Made by a program: the position numbers and the translations under genes. Shown here one piece after another: positions 22,884-35,468 of a DNA stretch of 64,000 nt. The stretch lies in assembly GCA_022577435.1 (NCBI GenBank), contig JAKOON010000012.1, positions 17,770,585-17,834,584 of the forward strand. The letters run 5' to 3'. The first letter of the stretch is position 1, and the number at the start of each line of letters is the position of its first letter. Below the pieces are notes generated by a model. That model worked only from the letters and a program-made list of their open reading frames with translations, was not told the origin of the DNA and did not search any database. Source of the stretch: Embiotoca jacksoni. Its lineage: Eukaryota > Chordata > Actinopteri > Embiotocidae.

Positions 22884-25800
22884 GTTAGCAAATCTTTTTT
22901 TCTGCGTTTCTTGGGACTGTGTCTGAACAGCAGTATTGTTTGTTAAATGCTGTGATATGCATAAATACACATACAGCAGCCAAGAAAACCATGAAACAAA
23001 CCAGAAAAGTTCTGCTTAGTCTCTTCTGTGAGTCTACCATGCAATACTGAAACACACTAAATAAATATCAGTTCATTCAAAAATAAATAAATACATGAAT
23101 AAAATTGCTGTTTTCATGAGGTTTTAAATGCTTTTGATATAGTAGCTCTCAAACGCAGATCCAAAGAGTGTTAAAAAACAAAAGATAACAGGATTGGGAT
23201 TATAAAGGGATAAAGATTAAACAAAGCTCAGAATAAAGCTGTCCATATTAAAGGAGCACTCAACTGATTTTACACATGAAGTTCAGTTTACTTGACATGA
23301 GGAGTACCAGTTAGATAAAGATCAGTTAAAACAGTTGTATTTTTTGTGGCTCAGGGGGGGAGCTGGAATAACCCGGACGGGGTCTATGACTGAGACATGT
23401 ATCTTTGTGTCATTGTGAAGGTGTGGAGTTTAAAGAAAGACACTACCTACTTGTTTTGAGTTTGCCCTCTACATTTTGACGTGCACTGGTCGACTTTTCA
23501 ATGTTGAGCTGTTCTGCTGGCATAACATGCCTTCCTTCAGACTAGAGGAAAGAAAATGTCCAAAATACACATTTAGGTGTTTATTTCACTACATTTTACA
23601 TGAATTTACATCTGTAGATTTATCAAAAATGCACAAAAAGCTAGCATATGCTATATAAATCTGGCTATGAATGACGTGAACAAATCACTCTGCCTCAAAC
23701 TTTTTGTTGGAGCAATACTAAAACACTAGTGTTGTTGTTGTTTTTTTTAGCATATTATTGGCAATCAACATGGACTTGACTTTAAACATACAGGTGGAAA
23801 TGAACCTGTGTCGCTAATTTGGATTATTATCCATATTTATGGATTTATTATGGTTATTAGAATTTTGTAATAAATGAAAGAAGTAGCTTTCTACTTGTCA
23901 CATTAAATCCTGTAGACATGTCGTTGTGCATGTTATGTAGCACAGAACCATGTAGATCAGAATGGAAAAACTATAATGACTGTTTGCGGTATTGAATCCC
24001 CTTGGAGATACTCTACAGCTGTGTAACTAACTACACAAATATGGCATCAAATAGACTGTTAGACTCTGCACACAGAGGCTGCATTATTGCCATGTTCCGA
24101 GTACAACATAGATTTTCCATAGTTGTCTTAGCTTTAACTTGCCTGTGTTGGGCCAATGCCTGTGAAACTGTGACTGGCTATATGCACGAGGACAGTACAT
24201 ACCGGAGGGTTCGATTGAAACAACACAGCAGCAGAAGGACTGGGACAGACCGCCGTCCGGCTACATTCCCTTCAATGCCAAGACCGCAGTTGTACGGGCT
24301 GCCGTTGTTCCCTGTCAGATAATAGCTGGGAGATCAGTTACTGTGTTCTACAGATGGTGCTGATTAATAACAGTGGCAGCAGGCTGGCGATGGACCGTCG
24401 GGGCACAGGCCATGGGATGTGCCCGCTATTTACCTGGTGATGCCCCGGCCCCCTGGCACCCAGTCCCTTCTCCATAGAAACCACTGGTACTGATGTTAAT
24501 GCAGCAATACAGCTCCAAAATGAATAACTGTAATTTTGTAATGTAGGGACATTCAGTGGTCACGCAGATGCAGGAGTAAACATTTAATCCCAGTGCAGGG
24601 AAATATACGAAACGTGGCTCTTTTCACTGTCCTTAATCACTCCACTATCTCTGTGCTTCACAGTGCTGCCGTATTTGAAATATTTTTGCACATATGCCTA
24701 CAAAATGTGTTGAAAATCCAAGAACTTGCTTATATGCTCGTCTGCAGCAGGTGAGCAGAGTAAGCGTTTATGGCAGAATGCAGAAGTTCAGATGACAAGG
24801 TCAGTCAGAGGGTCGGCGAGGAAGCACAGAAGTGAGCAGCAGAGGTGACGAAGGCGGGAAAAACAACATTGTGGGGTTTTTAATGTTGTTTCAACGCTAA
24901 CTGCACATTATTAGCCGGCACAGATGACCACAGGGCATTAGTGGGGATCCAGTATACACATAAACCCAACAGGACTACTGTGTTATTAGTTGCTGATTGT
25001 TTTGTGCGATGGTGTGTGTAGTTGCAGTCGGACAGAAGCTTTGATTACTCCCCGACCAACAAAGGGACACATTTTGGTGTGCCCAAACCATCTTGGCTGA
25101 AAGCTTGTGTATCAGTGAAAGAGGTGGTGGTGGTGAAATCTGCCCTTTTTCCATGCGTCTACTCTTTCCCTCTCTCACAGATGGTGACAGCAGTGGCGAG
25201 AGAGATCTTGTTCTGTGAAACGCCATTGAATATTTACAAGTCTCTATGTCTGCGACAGCTAGCAGAGCTATGGTACACTGGAATATGATCTACTGGCGAG
25301 GGACTGAGAGTTAAACAGCTGCTAAAGGAATTAAAGCTTGCAACGATGTTTCGCTCGTTTACCTCAAACTATGACTCTCTCCTCTTCTTGTCGTCACATT
25401 AATCATTGTATCTTATCACAACACACTGAATAATAGATACGAAAACACCGATAAAAATGCATTGATAACAATCACTGCTCATTGATCGTGCCAGGTAGCT
25501 CCAGCCTCTCCAGCAGACACTTGAAGTGCAGAGTGCCGAGTGACTTTTTGGGGGTAAAAATATAAAATGCCTTTGATATAGATAAACTGTGTGTCAGTGT
25601 TGTGAAGTCGTCAGAATCCCTGCTCGTAGCGCTGGAGCTCCCCACCATTTCCTCTGATGTGGCTTCAAAAGGGCCTGAGGAATCAACAGTCTCTGGGGAG
25701 GAAGTCATTTGTGATTAAAGTAACTCTTGAAGATGTTATATGTGCTTCTCGGCCCCTCAACGTTTCTGCTATGAAATAGGAGGGGACGGACTACAGGATT

Positions 25801-26619
25801 TTATTGGCTCCTCCATCAATTTAAAAAGAGCGTTTTAATGAGGACCATGTTGTTTTTTAGTTTTGTTTCTAACTGGCACCACTGAAATCATTATCGACTC
25901 AATTTCAGTGTATTCGCAATTTGAGTTCTTACAGAACTGTATAATTATTACCACATGTTAAACAAGCCTCAATCGGAACGAGTGAACTCTATTCATTTAA
26001 AGAGCTGTGGATTACATGTAATGTTACAGAATCTTATAATGAAGTTAAAAGACCCCACAATAAATGTCTTGTAATGTTTGGAAAAGATGATCCCACAATA
26101 AATGAATTTTCATCTCTTCACCATGATGGGAGTCACACATTTACATCTATGCTGCAGAGCATGAAAACATACAACTAAATATACATTTCCCCCAGCTGTA
26201 TTAGAGATCTTTATGTTGGCAGAAAGAGACACAACTGTGCATTTTCAAATTGGCTGTAGAAGGATTTCTACAGTGAGCTACAGCTACAGTATGGCTGAGG
26301 TTTTCCTGATAGTAAATAAAATGCTGGTGTGATTACTTGAAAAAAACATCTGCTTTTCTAGATGATAATTTGGAAGTTTGGTTTAACAATAGCACCTCTT
26401 ATCCATCTGTTTATAATTATTTCCTCAACTGAGATCATCGTTGCAGAACTCACTAGTGTGTTCAAATTTTAAGAAAAAAATCTCATCATTTTAATTGCTT
26501 CACATCAGCTTTATTTATTTATTTATTTATTTTTTTTTCACATGAAACCTTTCAAGACGTTTTAAACATAACGATAAGTCAGTTGTTCCAACAGCACCAG
26601 AACCTTTTTCTGCCACGTC

Positions 26620-27400
26620 CCGGTTTACTGACTGCTGCGGTTGTCTGACAACATGAGGAGAAACGCAGGACGATGGCGATGACAGCATTGGTGCTCTATT
26701 TTGTATGGAAGCTCAGGGTATATTTGCGGTACAGACGGAGTCAGATGTGACAAAGTGTTCCCGTCAACGCGAACACACTCGATATTCTACATAACCGCGT
26801 TTCTCTCTCCGTCGATTGGACCGTGGGAGCAGAGCCGGGACGCGTCGCATACGTAATGAGCTCTCATCAAGTCCAGCAGAGCTCTGACTCTGTTCCACAT
26901 GAACTCATACAGCGGTGGTGAGAAGTGTAACGTGATTTGACGCGTTCTTGCTCACCTCACATGTTTTCTCCGCGCAGACCTGCTGACATTGAGACCCGGA
27001 TTGTTTGCACGGTTTGATCGATCCCGTGTCACCGTTCACGATCGGAATCTGTCATGTTATTTCATTGATTTGGCTTATTTGTAGTCTGTAATTGCTCTTT
27101 GGATAGAAATAGGAAATACGACTGCGTTGGTTTTCCTGGATCGGATGTGAGTCCCCGGTGTAACCTTCACGGTCTTTCCAGCAGCTGCTGTCCGGCAGGC
27201 AGCCTGTTGTCTGGACTTGGAACTGTCCGCGGTGCTGAAGGTCGGAGCAGTTCCTTCGTTTTTAAGGAGCGGGAGCTGCGGACAGTTGTTCCCACATTAT
27301 AGGGACTTCTAGACGGCGATCTTTCTCCACAGACTCGGCGCTTTCCCTCCGCGGTACCATGGGTAAGCTGAGCGAGCATGCGGGCTGCTGCAGCGCGTTT
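26620..27400 (+). promoter_or_regulatory. Intronic CpG-rich island, candidate promoter
   Basis: CpG dinucleotides are dense compared with the AT-rich intron around (CAACGCGAACAC, GGGACGCGTCGCATACG, CTCCGCGGTACCATGG). Potential splice sites lie inside: acceptors TTTCTCCGCGCAG (ends 26977) and TTTCTCCACAG (ends 27332), and a donor GTAAGC at 27363 immediately after an optimal Kozak start ACCATGG (ATG at 27359). An exon ending ATGG leaves one base, which does not fit either next rims2 exon (phase 0 at 33963, phase 2 at 62572). So this is either a 5' UTR exon, a start needing an unseen exon, or another transcript. Confidence 0.4.
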
Positions 27401-29004
27401 TTCACCGATTATTTTGTTTGTCAGAAATGTGACCATTTCAGCTCTCCCGGGAAATATGTAGTGCAGTATTTCCTTTTGGAAAACCTGTCTATATATTACA
27501 TTACAAACATACGTCCTATTGACAGTATAGCATCTGCCAGTTATTGTGTTCGTTGCAGCATTTTACCGACATTTGGTAAAAGCACCTACTGTATACGTTC
27601 CGTCAGTGAACGCGCGTCATGCCTGTCAGAAAATTGAACCAGGTTTATGTAGGTCACGGAGAGGCTGAAGGGTGTGTGGGTCTGACAGACATCAGCCATT
27701 TCTCTGCAAAAACATATATTGGATTTCTACAGTGTTTTCCTCCTCTCTCTTGTGTCTCTGAACTTCAAACAAAGAACATAAATATTCATCAAGTCTATTA
27801 TTATTACTGGCGCGCACACTAAAATTAGAAGCTCATTAAAATGTAATTCACCACGTGCAGCCAGTGTTGGAGCATGTGAATGTAGGAGCTCTCCTTTCAT
27901 TCTCATTGGCGGCCTAATGATCCACACCAAAAATGCCCTGGAAACTTTTTCTTTTCTTTTTTGTAATTCTTGAGAATTGCCTCCAAAACCTAATTTCACA
28001 AGCAGCTTTGTTGGCACCCGAACAGGAAAAACGAAATCTCCTCCATGTATGCGTTGGGTTTGGGTGCATTACAGTCGACATCTGTGGTGTAGCCAACATG
28101 GCTGGAGGAAAATATATGCAGGAGCATGCCGCTTCACACAACGCTAGCCTGCAATAATAGTGGAGTTGATACACTTTCCTCTGCTGCATTGTAATGTCTG
28201 TCACTGCAGTCCATCACAACCACGTAGCCCCCAGCTGTGACAGTCATTTGCTCCGGAGTGTAGTTGATCGGATCCTTATTGATGCCTGTGTGCTTCAGCT
28301 GGACCCGGTCCAGACTGGGATGTTCCGAGGAACACTCCACTCCCCGAACAATGAGTCTTTAATGAGTTGTTCAGTTCACCTCAGTTCAGGTGAAGGAGAG
28401 AAACAGGAATGCAATATGATACCTATGACAGCTCATTTACAGGCCCATCAATATTGCAGCCTGGGCCATCTCTTTGGTTTTTTACTTCAGCTTTAGATTG
28501 GGTTTGGCTTATCGTTGCTTCATTAGATCGCTGGAAGGAAACAGGTTGAGAGAAAAGAGTCTTAATGTGTTCCTCAGATGGAAGCGAAGCAGGGAGGTCA
28601 TCTCACACCACTGCCCCACTATGATGCTCACGTCATTTCTTTTAACTCTCAACTAAAATTAACGTAGCAGCGACAACTCTCACCTCAAAGGCCCTGTCTA
28701 CATTTTTAAACAGCCTCGTGAAATCCGGACAATCATTACATTACACGTACAGTTGTGAATGAATGAATGTAAAATTAATGGATGTGAAAACGTCATTGAT
28801 TTAATTTAACATTGGGGCTGGCTTCTCATTTGAGCACACAGTGATATGCCTGGAAGGATACTGCTGATTCACTCTGGAGCTCGTGTTAAGTAATGTTGTA
28901 GTGCAGTTTAATGGCCACAAGAGAGAGCTCAGTGATCTCTCTTTGCTGCAAATCTAGCAGGGTTGTGAGTGTTCGACTCCTTCAGGAAGTATCTGAATGG
29001 AGGA

Positions 29005-29060
29005 GCAATGTGCTTTTAATGTTATATGCTTTTTTGCATATAACATTAAAAGCACATTGC
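29005..29060. repeat. Perfect 25-bp inverted repeat with T6 loop
   Basis: The left arm (29005-29029, GCAATGTGC...TTATATGC) and right arm (29036-29060, GCATATAAC...GCACATTGC) are exact reverse complements over all 25 bases, separated by TTTTTT. Either strand's RNA would form an uninterrupted 25-bp stem. Similarity stops at both arm ends. It is not a known small-RNA gene to me. Confidence 0.97.
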
Positions 29061-29598
29061 TGAAGGACACGTTATTTTCTGCAGTGTCATGCTTGTTTTT
29101 CAAAATCTAAATAACGTCATTGTAATGAGACTATATCGCTATATGACGCACAACACTATGGAATAGATAAATATTTCCTCTTAAATATCGCCCTTCCTTC
29201 TTTGGCATCCTTGCTTTTTCTATTGCAACTTCCCTAAGAACACCCATATTTCTGGAAGATTATATTTGCTGGTTTCACTGAAAACCGCCTCAGTCTGAGT
29301 CTGAGGAGAAACTATTAGAAAGGAAATTATTTATTGATCCCATGGTACTTGGTGTTTGTTTCCCTTAATTCAGCGCCTCACTAAACTACCTATAGCACGT
29401 TTGATGGAGTATATATATCTTCCTGCCGTTTGAAACGTGTGGGAGTGTGCTGTTTTTTTTTTTTTTAGCTTTCTATTTTTAACCGAAGGTTCAATGACTA
29501 TGAAATGTGCAAACACAGGGAGAAATGGCCCTGCCCGAGGGCCACTGCCCCCAACCCCCCGCCTGCACTCAGCCGTGAAGAGTTAAGCCAAAGGGAAG

Positions 29599-29618
29599 TG
29601 TGTGTGTGTGTGTGTGTG
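29599..29618. repeat. (TG)n short microsatellite
   Basis: About 10 TG units, followed by a GA interruption. Confidence 0.9.
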
Positions 29619-29699
29619 AGTGTGTTTTTCTGTTTGGAGAGTCTTGAGCAGAATGGCTGCAATGAAAGTGAATATACCTCAGGCTGTTACAGCTGCTTG

Positions 29700-29702
<3 letters not shown>

Positions 29703-29733
<31 letters not shown>
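29703..29733. repeat. (TG)n microsatellite
   Basis: About 15 TG units followed by TATG units. Confidence 0.95.
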
Positions 29734-29741
<8 letters not shown>

Positions 29742-32700
29742 CATCCCCAATCCATGCATCTGTTGTGGACACTGTCAGTGTGGTCTATAAGTGATTGGGG
29801 GTTATTACAGTTTCCTGTCAGTGTAGGTTGAGCTCACTGTGTCTCTGGACTGCTTCCTGAGATGGACCGTTAGCAGCCTTATGCTGTGTGATGTCTGCCA
29901 GTGTGACGAAGAGCAGAACAAAAATGTTTAATGAATGAACCAACGTGTTTCTGTTACTGTCACACATCTTGTACTGGGGTGCAGCACGAGTACATCTTTT
30001 TAGTTATTTCTACCATCTGAGAAATTTTGAGTTTGTGTAGTGACTCAAAAGAGCCTTATATAACGTTAAAACCCATTTCAAACTACACGTTGACTATATT
30101 TTGTAATCTTAAGTTTTGTTCTATGAAAAGAAACCTTTTAGCTGATATTATGTGTGCTTCGCCATCAGCAAATAAATCCTTGCCCATGTAGCCCTCTAAA
30201 AAAATGCACTGTCATCAATATTAAAAAAAAGACTGTTTTTATTTACCAGTTCATTTAATGTTTTGGATATATGAGAATTCAGCCCCACAATGTCTTTACT
30301 TCTTGCTCCTCCTGTCTAATACTCTTTGTAAACATCCATTTTCATTCTGACTTGGTTCCAAAGTGCAAATCAAATCCAAGTATTGATGTTTGAAGCTCTG
30401 TGTGCTCAACATTTGCCGGAGCCGCGTACGTTTTTGTTGGCCTGCGTTTTTGGAATGCTAATATGCGATTAGGTATTCACTGATGAGATAAAAGAGCTTG
30501 ACATGTGCAGTCCAAGGGCTGAGAAGGCGGTTAATTATTATTGGCAGACTGGAGAGGTGCACAGCAACTGACTCTGTGTTAATTGCAGTTTGGAGGGGTA
30601 AATATGTAGGTCGTAGGCTGCAGCAGAGAGAAGGGCAGCTCTCAGTAATTAACCGCAGGTACAACATAATGTGTTTTAGAGATCAAACTCTCAAATGCAT
30701 ATTATATACATTATATACAGGGACATATAGATTATTGTAGAATATATAAGTATGCATAATGTTTTCAGATACCTAAACATTCCTCCCACTGAAAATGTCC
30801 ATGTAGCATGCTAAGTTCAGTTAATAGTATTGTTTAAACAGTGGAACATACAACAGACTTCTTATTACTAATGAGGAGGATATTTTGCTGACAAAAAAAA
30901 TTGAGAAAATCAGTGCAGTGAAAATCTTTTATTGGAAGCAGAGTTTTGAATTTAAAGTTTCTTGTATGTTGCCATTTTTTTGTTACTGCACACAAGTATG
31001 CAAAGCATCCTCTACCACATGTGCACCAATCATTTAAGTTTCACCCAGACTGATGTATTTAGGACCAGCTACCTTTTTTTTGTTTGTTTTAGCAGCATTA
31101 ACATGTTTGCTGCATTGCATAATTTGAGTAATTTTTGCCTTGAATTCGTAGTTTTTTTAGTAACTAGTACAGGACTGACGATAGATAGTCTCAACCAAAC
31201 TTTGACAGTTGGTCCACATTGGATGAATTCGATGCAGCACCCTAATATATATCGGGTTTCCTCTGTTTGAGGTTGGATACCTGCAGCCTCTGCTCATGTG
31301 TCTGCATTTGAGTGCTTTGTCAGCAGACATCTCATCTAAACATCCTGGAGGTTTAGATGAGAAGCACAAGTCCAAAATCGTTTCTCAGTTCTGTGATAAT
31401 TTTGAGACAAGCGCCGTATGTATGTACATGTGTGTGATGTCCAGGTGTGGGGAAGCGTTGGTTGGACGTGTGGTTGATTAGCAGGAACACTGGCCTAGGT
31501 GGCTCCCGGGTCTCAGCCGATGACTCATGGTTCACTGCAGAGCTCTCACCATGACCCCAGTTAAATGAGGCAGTCATGGCCTCACTGGCTGCACTCCTCC
31601 AGGACACATAAAGCACAATTTGTAGTCTCCCTGCTTCCATTGTGTGTCAGCACAGTTATAGACCATCTGTAAAATTAATAGCTGGTCATACATGTGTCAA
31701 TATCACAGAGGCCAGAACACACGGCCTGTCTGTGAGTGTGGAGATTTTCTATTCTGCATCTGAAATGTATCTGAGCAAATTCCTTATAGTTGTATAAATT
31801 ATATTTTTTCCGTTTCTAAAAGCAACAGAGGAACATGTTCCTGCTTGTTTCAGTGATAGTGCATCACAGAGAGGAAGATTTTCTGACTGAAGAGAGAACA
31901 GTGGATGACCACCTTTGTAATGCTCAGTGACATTTCTTCCAGGTCATGCAGTCTTTTCCTACCTACAGTCAACTGTCATTGCTTTGCAAAGCTTAGGTAC
32001 TTTTTTGTTGTGTTACTGTAGTTAAAAACACAAAAGCAGTTCTCCTTTTTTACTTCTGTTGTGTTTTTGTGTATTAACCAGCACATAATCTCCTAATCTG
32101 ACAGTAAATCACTCTTTATGGTTGAAACTTTTGAATTCTAATTGACTTCTCCTGCAAAGGGTTTTAGATCAAATTAGTGCTGATTCCACATGTCAAGTTT
32201 AACTTCCAACTCCCTCACACAGACGGTGATACACCCTTAGATATTGAAATCCTAACTCCTGACTACCAGCGACACTCTTCTTGTTGCTGATATCTCACAC
32301 TGTTAGTCTGACGATGTAACAAGCTGTCAGCTGAAAGTGTCACACAGAGGCTATAGCGGTGTCATGGCAGATTGGTGCACTGATTTTGTACAGGCGGCCT
32401 TCCTTGACCAACCAGTAAGTCACTACTTCAGTGACAGGGACATGATCTCTCACTGACCCCCCACCCATGAACACTGACACTGACTTTTTTCCTCTACTCC
32501 ACCCAGGCTCCCCAAAACATATCTTTTTTTTGTATTTATGTTTTAGTGTAAAGACTTTGCGTGGCATCAGGTGGCCGACCCCTTTAATGTTGGTTTTCTA
32601 TCACAGAGTTTAACACTCTGCATCTCCCCGTGCTTCACGTCCAGCCAGCCCTTGAGATCAGGAGTAGTGGTTAATGGCTCTGGCTACAAATGCAGCTCCT

Positions 32701-32842
32701 GAACCTGTGCTGCCAGTAACTATACAGACCAACACAGTTTAAGAGAGTTCAGTCAATCCAGAAATAACACATTGGTCAATTCAAGGCACGCTCATACTAA
32801 TAACAGTAATGCACTGACTCAGCATTGGGCCTGTGTAACGAG

Positions 32843-32844
<2 letters not shown>

Positions 32845-32909
<65 letters not shown>

Positions 32910-32927
32910 GGTGGGGGCGGGGGGGGT
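32845..32927. repeat. (GT)n microsatellite plus G-rich tail
   Basis: About 56 bp of GT repeat continue into GGGTGGGTGGGTGGGGGCGG and a G run. The tail has four or more G-tracts in short spacing and could form a G-quadruplex on the sense strand. Confidence 0.95.
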
Positions 32928-33562
32928 TGTGGGCAGTAGCTCTTGGCTGCCCCACTGGCTGTCTAGCCTGTCAATCATTTGGTCAGGTTAGTCCTCTTAG
33001 ACACACTTAGATATCACTTTAAGTTGCTTACTGTTAGAAAACAGAGGTATTGTTATGTGAAGCAGGCCCGAGTGAGATTCAGATTAAACTGTTCCAGGTA
33101 TCAGTGCAGTTATTGCAAATAAAAATCACATGAGTTTTCTCCACAAACATGACCAGAGACAGAAGGCGGAGCTTTAACATGTAGTGAGTGTGCGTGTACA
33201 TGTGTGTAATGTGATCAGGGCTCCTGTCTGCTCCTGGATTTATGAGGCTAATGTGGTGCTGGGACTCCACTGTGGAGCAGATGAAGGCACAGCGTAGGCA
33301 AGCAGCGAGAACAACATACAGGGAATGTTGCTACTCCTTTACATTTATGGGAACAAATAGGTATTAACCCTCATTTGATTATCTCTATTTATTCTATATG
33401 TGTAACCTCTGCAGTCAGTAGAGTCTGTGCTGTTTCAGTTCACTAAACAAAAACAAGTTTAATAGGCATACACTGCTTTATAACAAATAACAGAAATTAG
33501 CAGTGTAATGTTAGCACACTTTAATGGAACTAAAACATCACTAAAAGATGGACTCACAGGCT

Positions 33563-33588
33563 TATAATAATAATAATAATAATAATAA
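33563..33588. repeat. (TAA)n trinucleotide repeat
   Basis: About eight TAA/ATA units. Confidence 0.9.
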
Positions 33589-33962
33589 AATAAACTGATG
33601 CAGAATCACTTTAGCTTTCAATGATATCAAAGGCTGCTGCATGTGTAAAGTATTTCATCCTTCACCTCATCAACATAAATTGTCATTAATGTTTAGGAAT
33701 ATTGTCGCTGTGGGGTGAAAACTCCAAACTCTGATTTAAAAGGCCTTTCAAAGCAATTTTTTTAATTCCTGGTTCCTAAAAGTTGACATTTTGAATGTTT
33801 AAAGATTTTCACCCAGTAACAGCAACATGCCTCACTGTTGTGTTACAGTTCAGATAAAACAAACACACACGTCACTCCATCACAACTCATCATAGGGAGC
33901 CTATAAGACAACCTGTGTCTGTCCATTTCAAACTGTTAACTCCCTCCTTCTCCTCCCGCCAG

Positions 33963-34255
33963 GTTATGTGGGTATGCAACCTGTGCCGAAAACAACAAGA
34001 AATCCTCACCAAATCGGGGGCGTGGTTCTACGGCTCGGGGCCCGGTCAGGTGCGGGGCGTGTTTGAGGGGGGGCCACAAGGGAAGAAGGCCAAACTGCAG
34101 GACCCGTCCCTGTACCCCTACCAGGGGGCCTCAGGGGACTTGACACCAGTGTCAGACAGAAGCAGACCTCACGGCGGGCTCCTCCCCAGACAGGCGTCCC
34201 TTGACAACGGTTCGGGGCTACGATACTCGGGGCCCGGTGACGCACCCATAGACAG
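33963..34255 (+). CDS. rims2: rims2 exon completing the zinc finger
   Basis: Acceptor CCCGCCAG after a pyrimidine-rich tract, donor GTCAGT. The exon starts in phase 0 with VMWVCNLCRKQQEILTKSG, giving the fourth zinc-ligand pair CNLC (residues 5 and 8) and the highly conserved AWFYGSG end of the module. The rest (residues 25-97) is a Gly/Pro/Ser-rich disordered linker, with GKKAKLQ, SGDLTPVSDRSR and PRQASLDNGSG matching the RIM2 pattern KKPKLHE, SGDLSVP and RQHSIKNGSG as recalled. RQAS is a possible basophilic-kinase site. It ends AG, completed to Arg by the next exon. Codons are strongly GC-rich compared with the flanking intron. Confidence 0.97.
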
Positions 34256-34588
34256 GTCAGTAGTGTGTGTGCAGTGCTCCGTATGTGTTACACAGAGTTG
34301 TTTTGTTGTGTAAATTCAGGTTGATAATTTGATCACTGCTTAGTGAAGGTGCCTGATGTATCTGCAGGGAGACTTTTAGCATTAGCACTGATCTGTGGCT
34401 GTTGTGTAGAAGAGTCATTCAAGTCTGGCACAAGAACAACGTCTCCTGGCACGCCAGTCGAGGGCCCAAATAAAATGGCTGCTACATGGAGCATATAAGG
34501 CCTATAAAGGAGACAGAGACACATATACTGTATCTGGCACTAACTCAGCAATTCTAGAGCAGTCATCCACCCACTCACAGTCTCCCTA

Positions 34589-34589
<1 letters not shown>

Positions 34590-34654
<65 letters not shown>
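34590..34654. repeat. (CA)n microsatellite
   Basis: Uninterrupted CA repeat, about 65 bp. Confidence 0.97.
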
Positions 34655-34657
<3 letters not shown>

Positions 34658-35372
34658 AACCCAGATGGCTGCATGTCTGATTCAGCCAGGATGACGTCCT
34701 GGCAGGTGAAAGGAGTTTGCTATACTTTATATTATCTCAGAGACATCTTTGGAGACATAAATAACTCTGTTTTGTCAATTCTGGCACTGCACTTCTTGAA
34801 AATTACGGGTTTTTTGGGATGTTTTTGGAGTCAAAAAGCGAGAGCAGGCTAATTACAATGCAGCACATTGTGTTCCATTTGTCACATGCTCTAAGTGCCT
34901 CCTCTGAGTCGAGCGCTCTCAGATGCCGACGACACGGACATGCTGTCCTCGTGGATACTATATCCGGTTGCCCGTTTCCTTGATAGTGGTGTCAAATAAG
35001 GTAGTTACTTTGATGTCCACATGGGGGCTCCTTCCTCTTTCTTCTTCTGAAGGGAGGAAGAGCAGCTTACAGGATCTGTACACTCTCTAGAATTTACCTC
35101 AGCAGAGCCCTTTCAGAAAACCTCTCATGTCCTTGTTTGCTCCTTCTCAGATGTAACTCAACATTTGTTCAGTGCAAGGCTTTGTTCTCTGTAACCCTTC
35201 CATCGTCATGTCAAGCAGTCCACAGACAAACAGATGCCCTTGTCTCGGCCAAAGAGACCCGACTTCCCAGTGGGGTGTTGGGAAATGTGGACTGCATGTT
35301 GTGCAGTACAGTGGAGATCCAAATGAAGGGTGGCACTGAGTTAGACCATAATCACACATGTATGGACACTAT

Positions 35373-35373
<1 letters not shown>

Positions 35374-35467
<94 letters not shown>
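35374..35467. repeat. (CA)47 microsatellite
   Basis: Uninterrupted CA repeat of about 94 bp, among the longest in the window. Confidence 0.97.

Positions 35468-35468
<1 letters not shown>

Larger units (their letters stand above)
22884..33962 (+). other. rims2: rims2 intron, 11.1 kb
   Basis: Contains a CpG-rich promoter-like island (about 26620-27400), a perfect hairpin (29005-29060), TG microsatellites and a TAA repeat. The stretches 22.9-26.6 kb and 29.8-33.9 kb otherwise show no supported genes or elements. Confidence 0.8.

Noticed and set aside
27359..27637. Frame starting at ACCATGG read as a RIM2 isoform N-terminus
   Set aside because: Donor after ATGG (and a later one after TTTG) leaves one base, incompatible with the phases of both downstream rims2 exons. 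Kept only as a candidate promoter/exon of unknown transcript.
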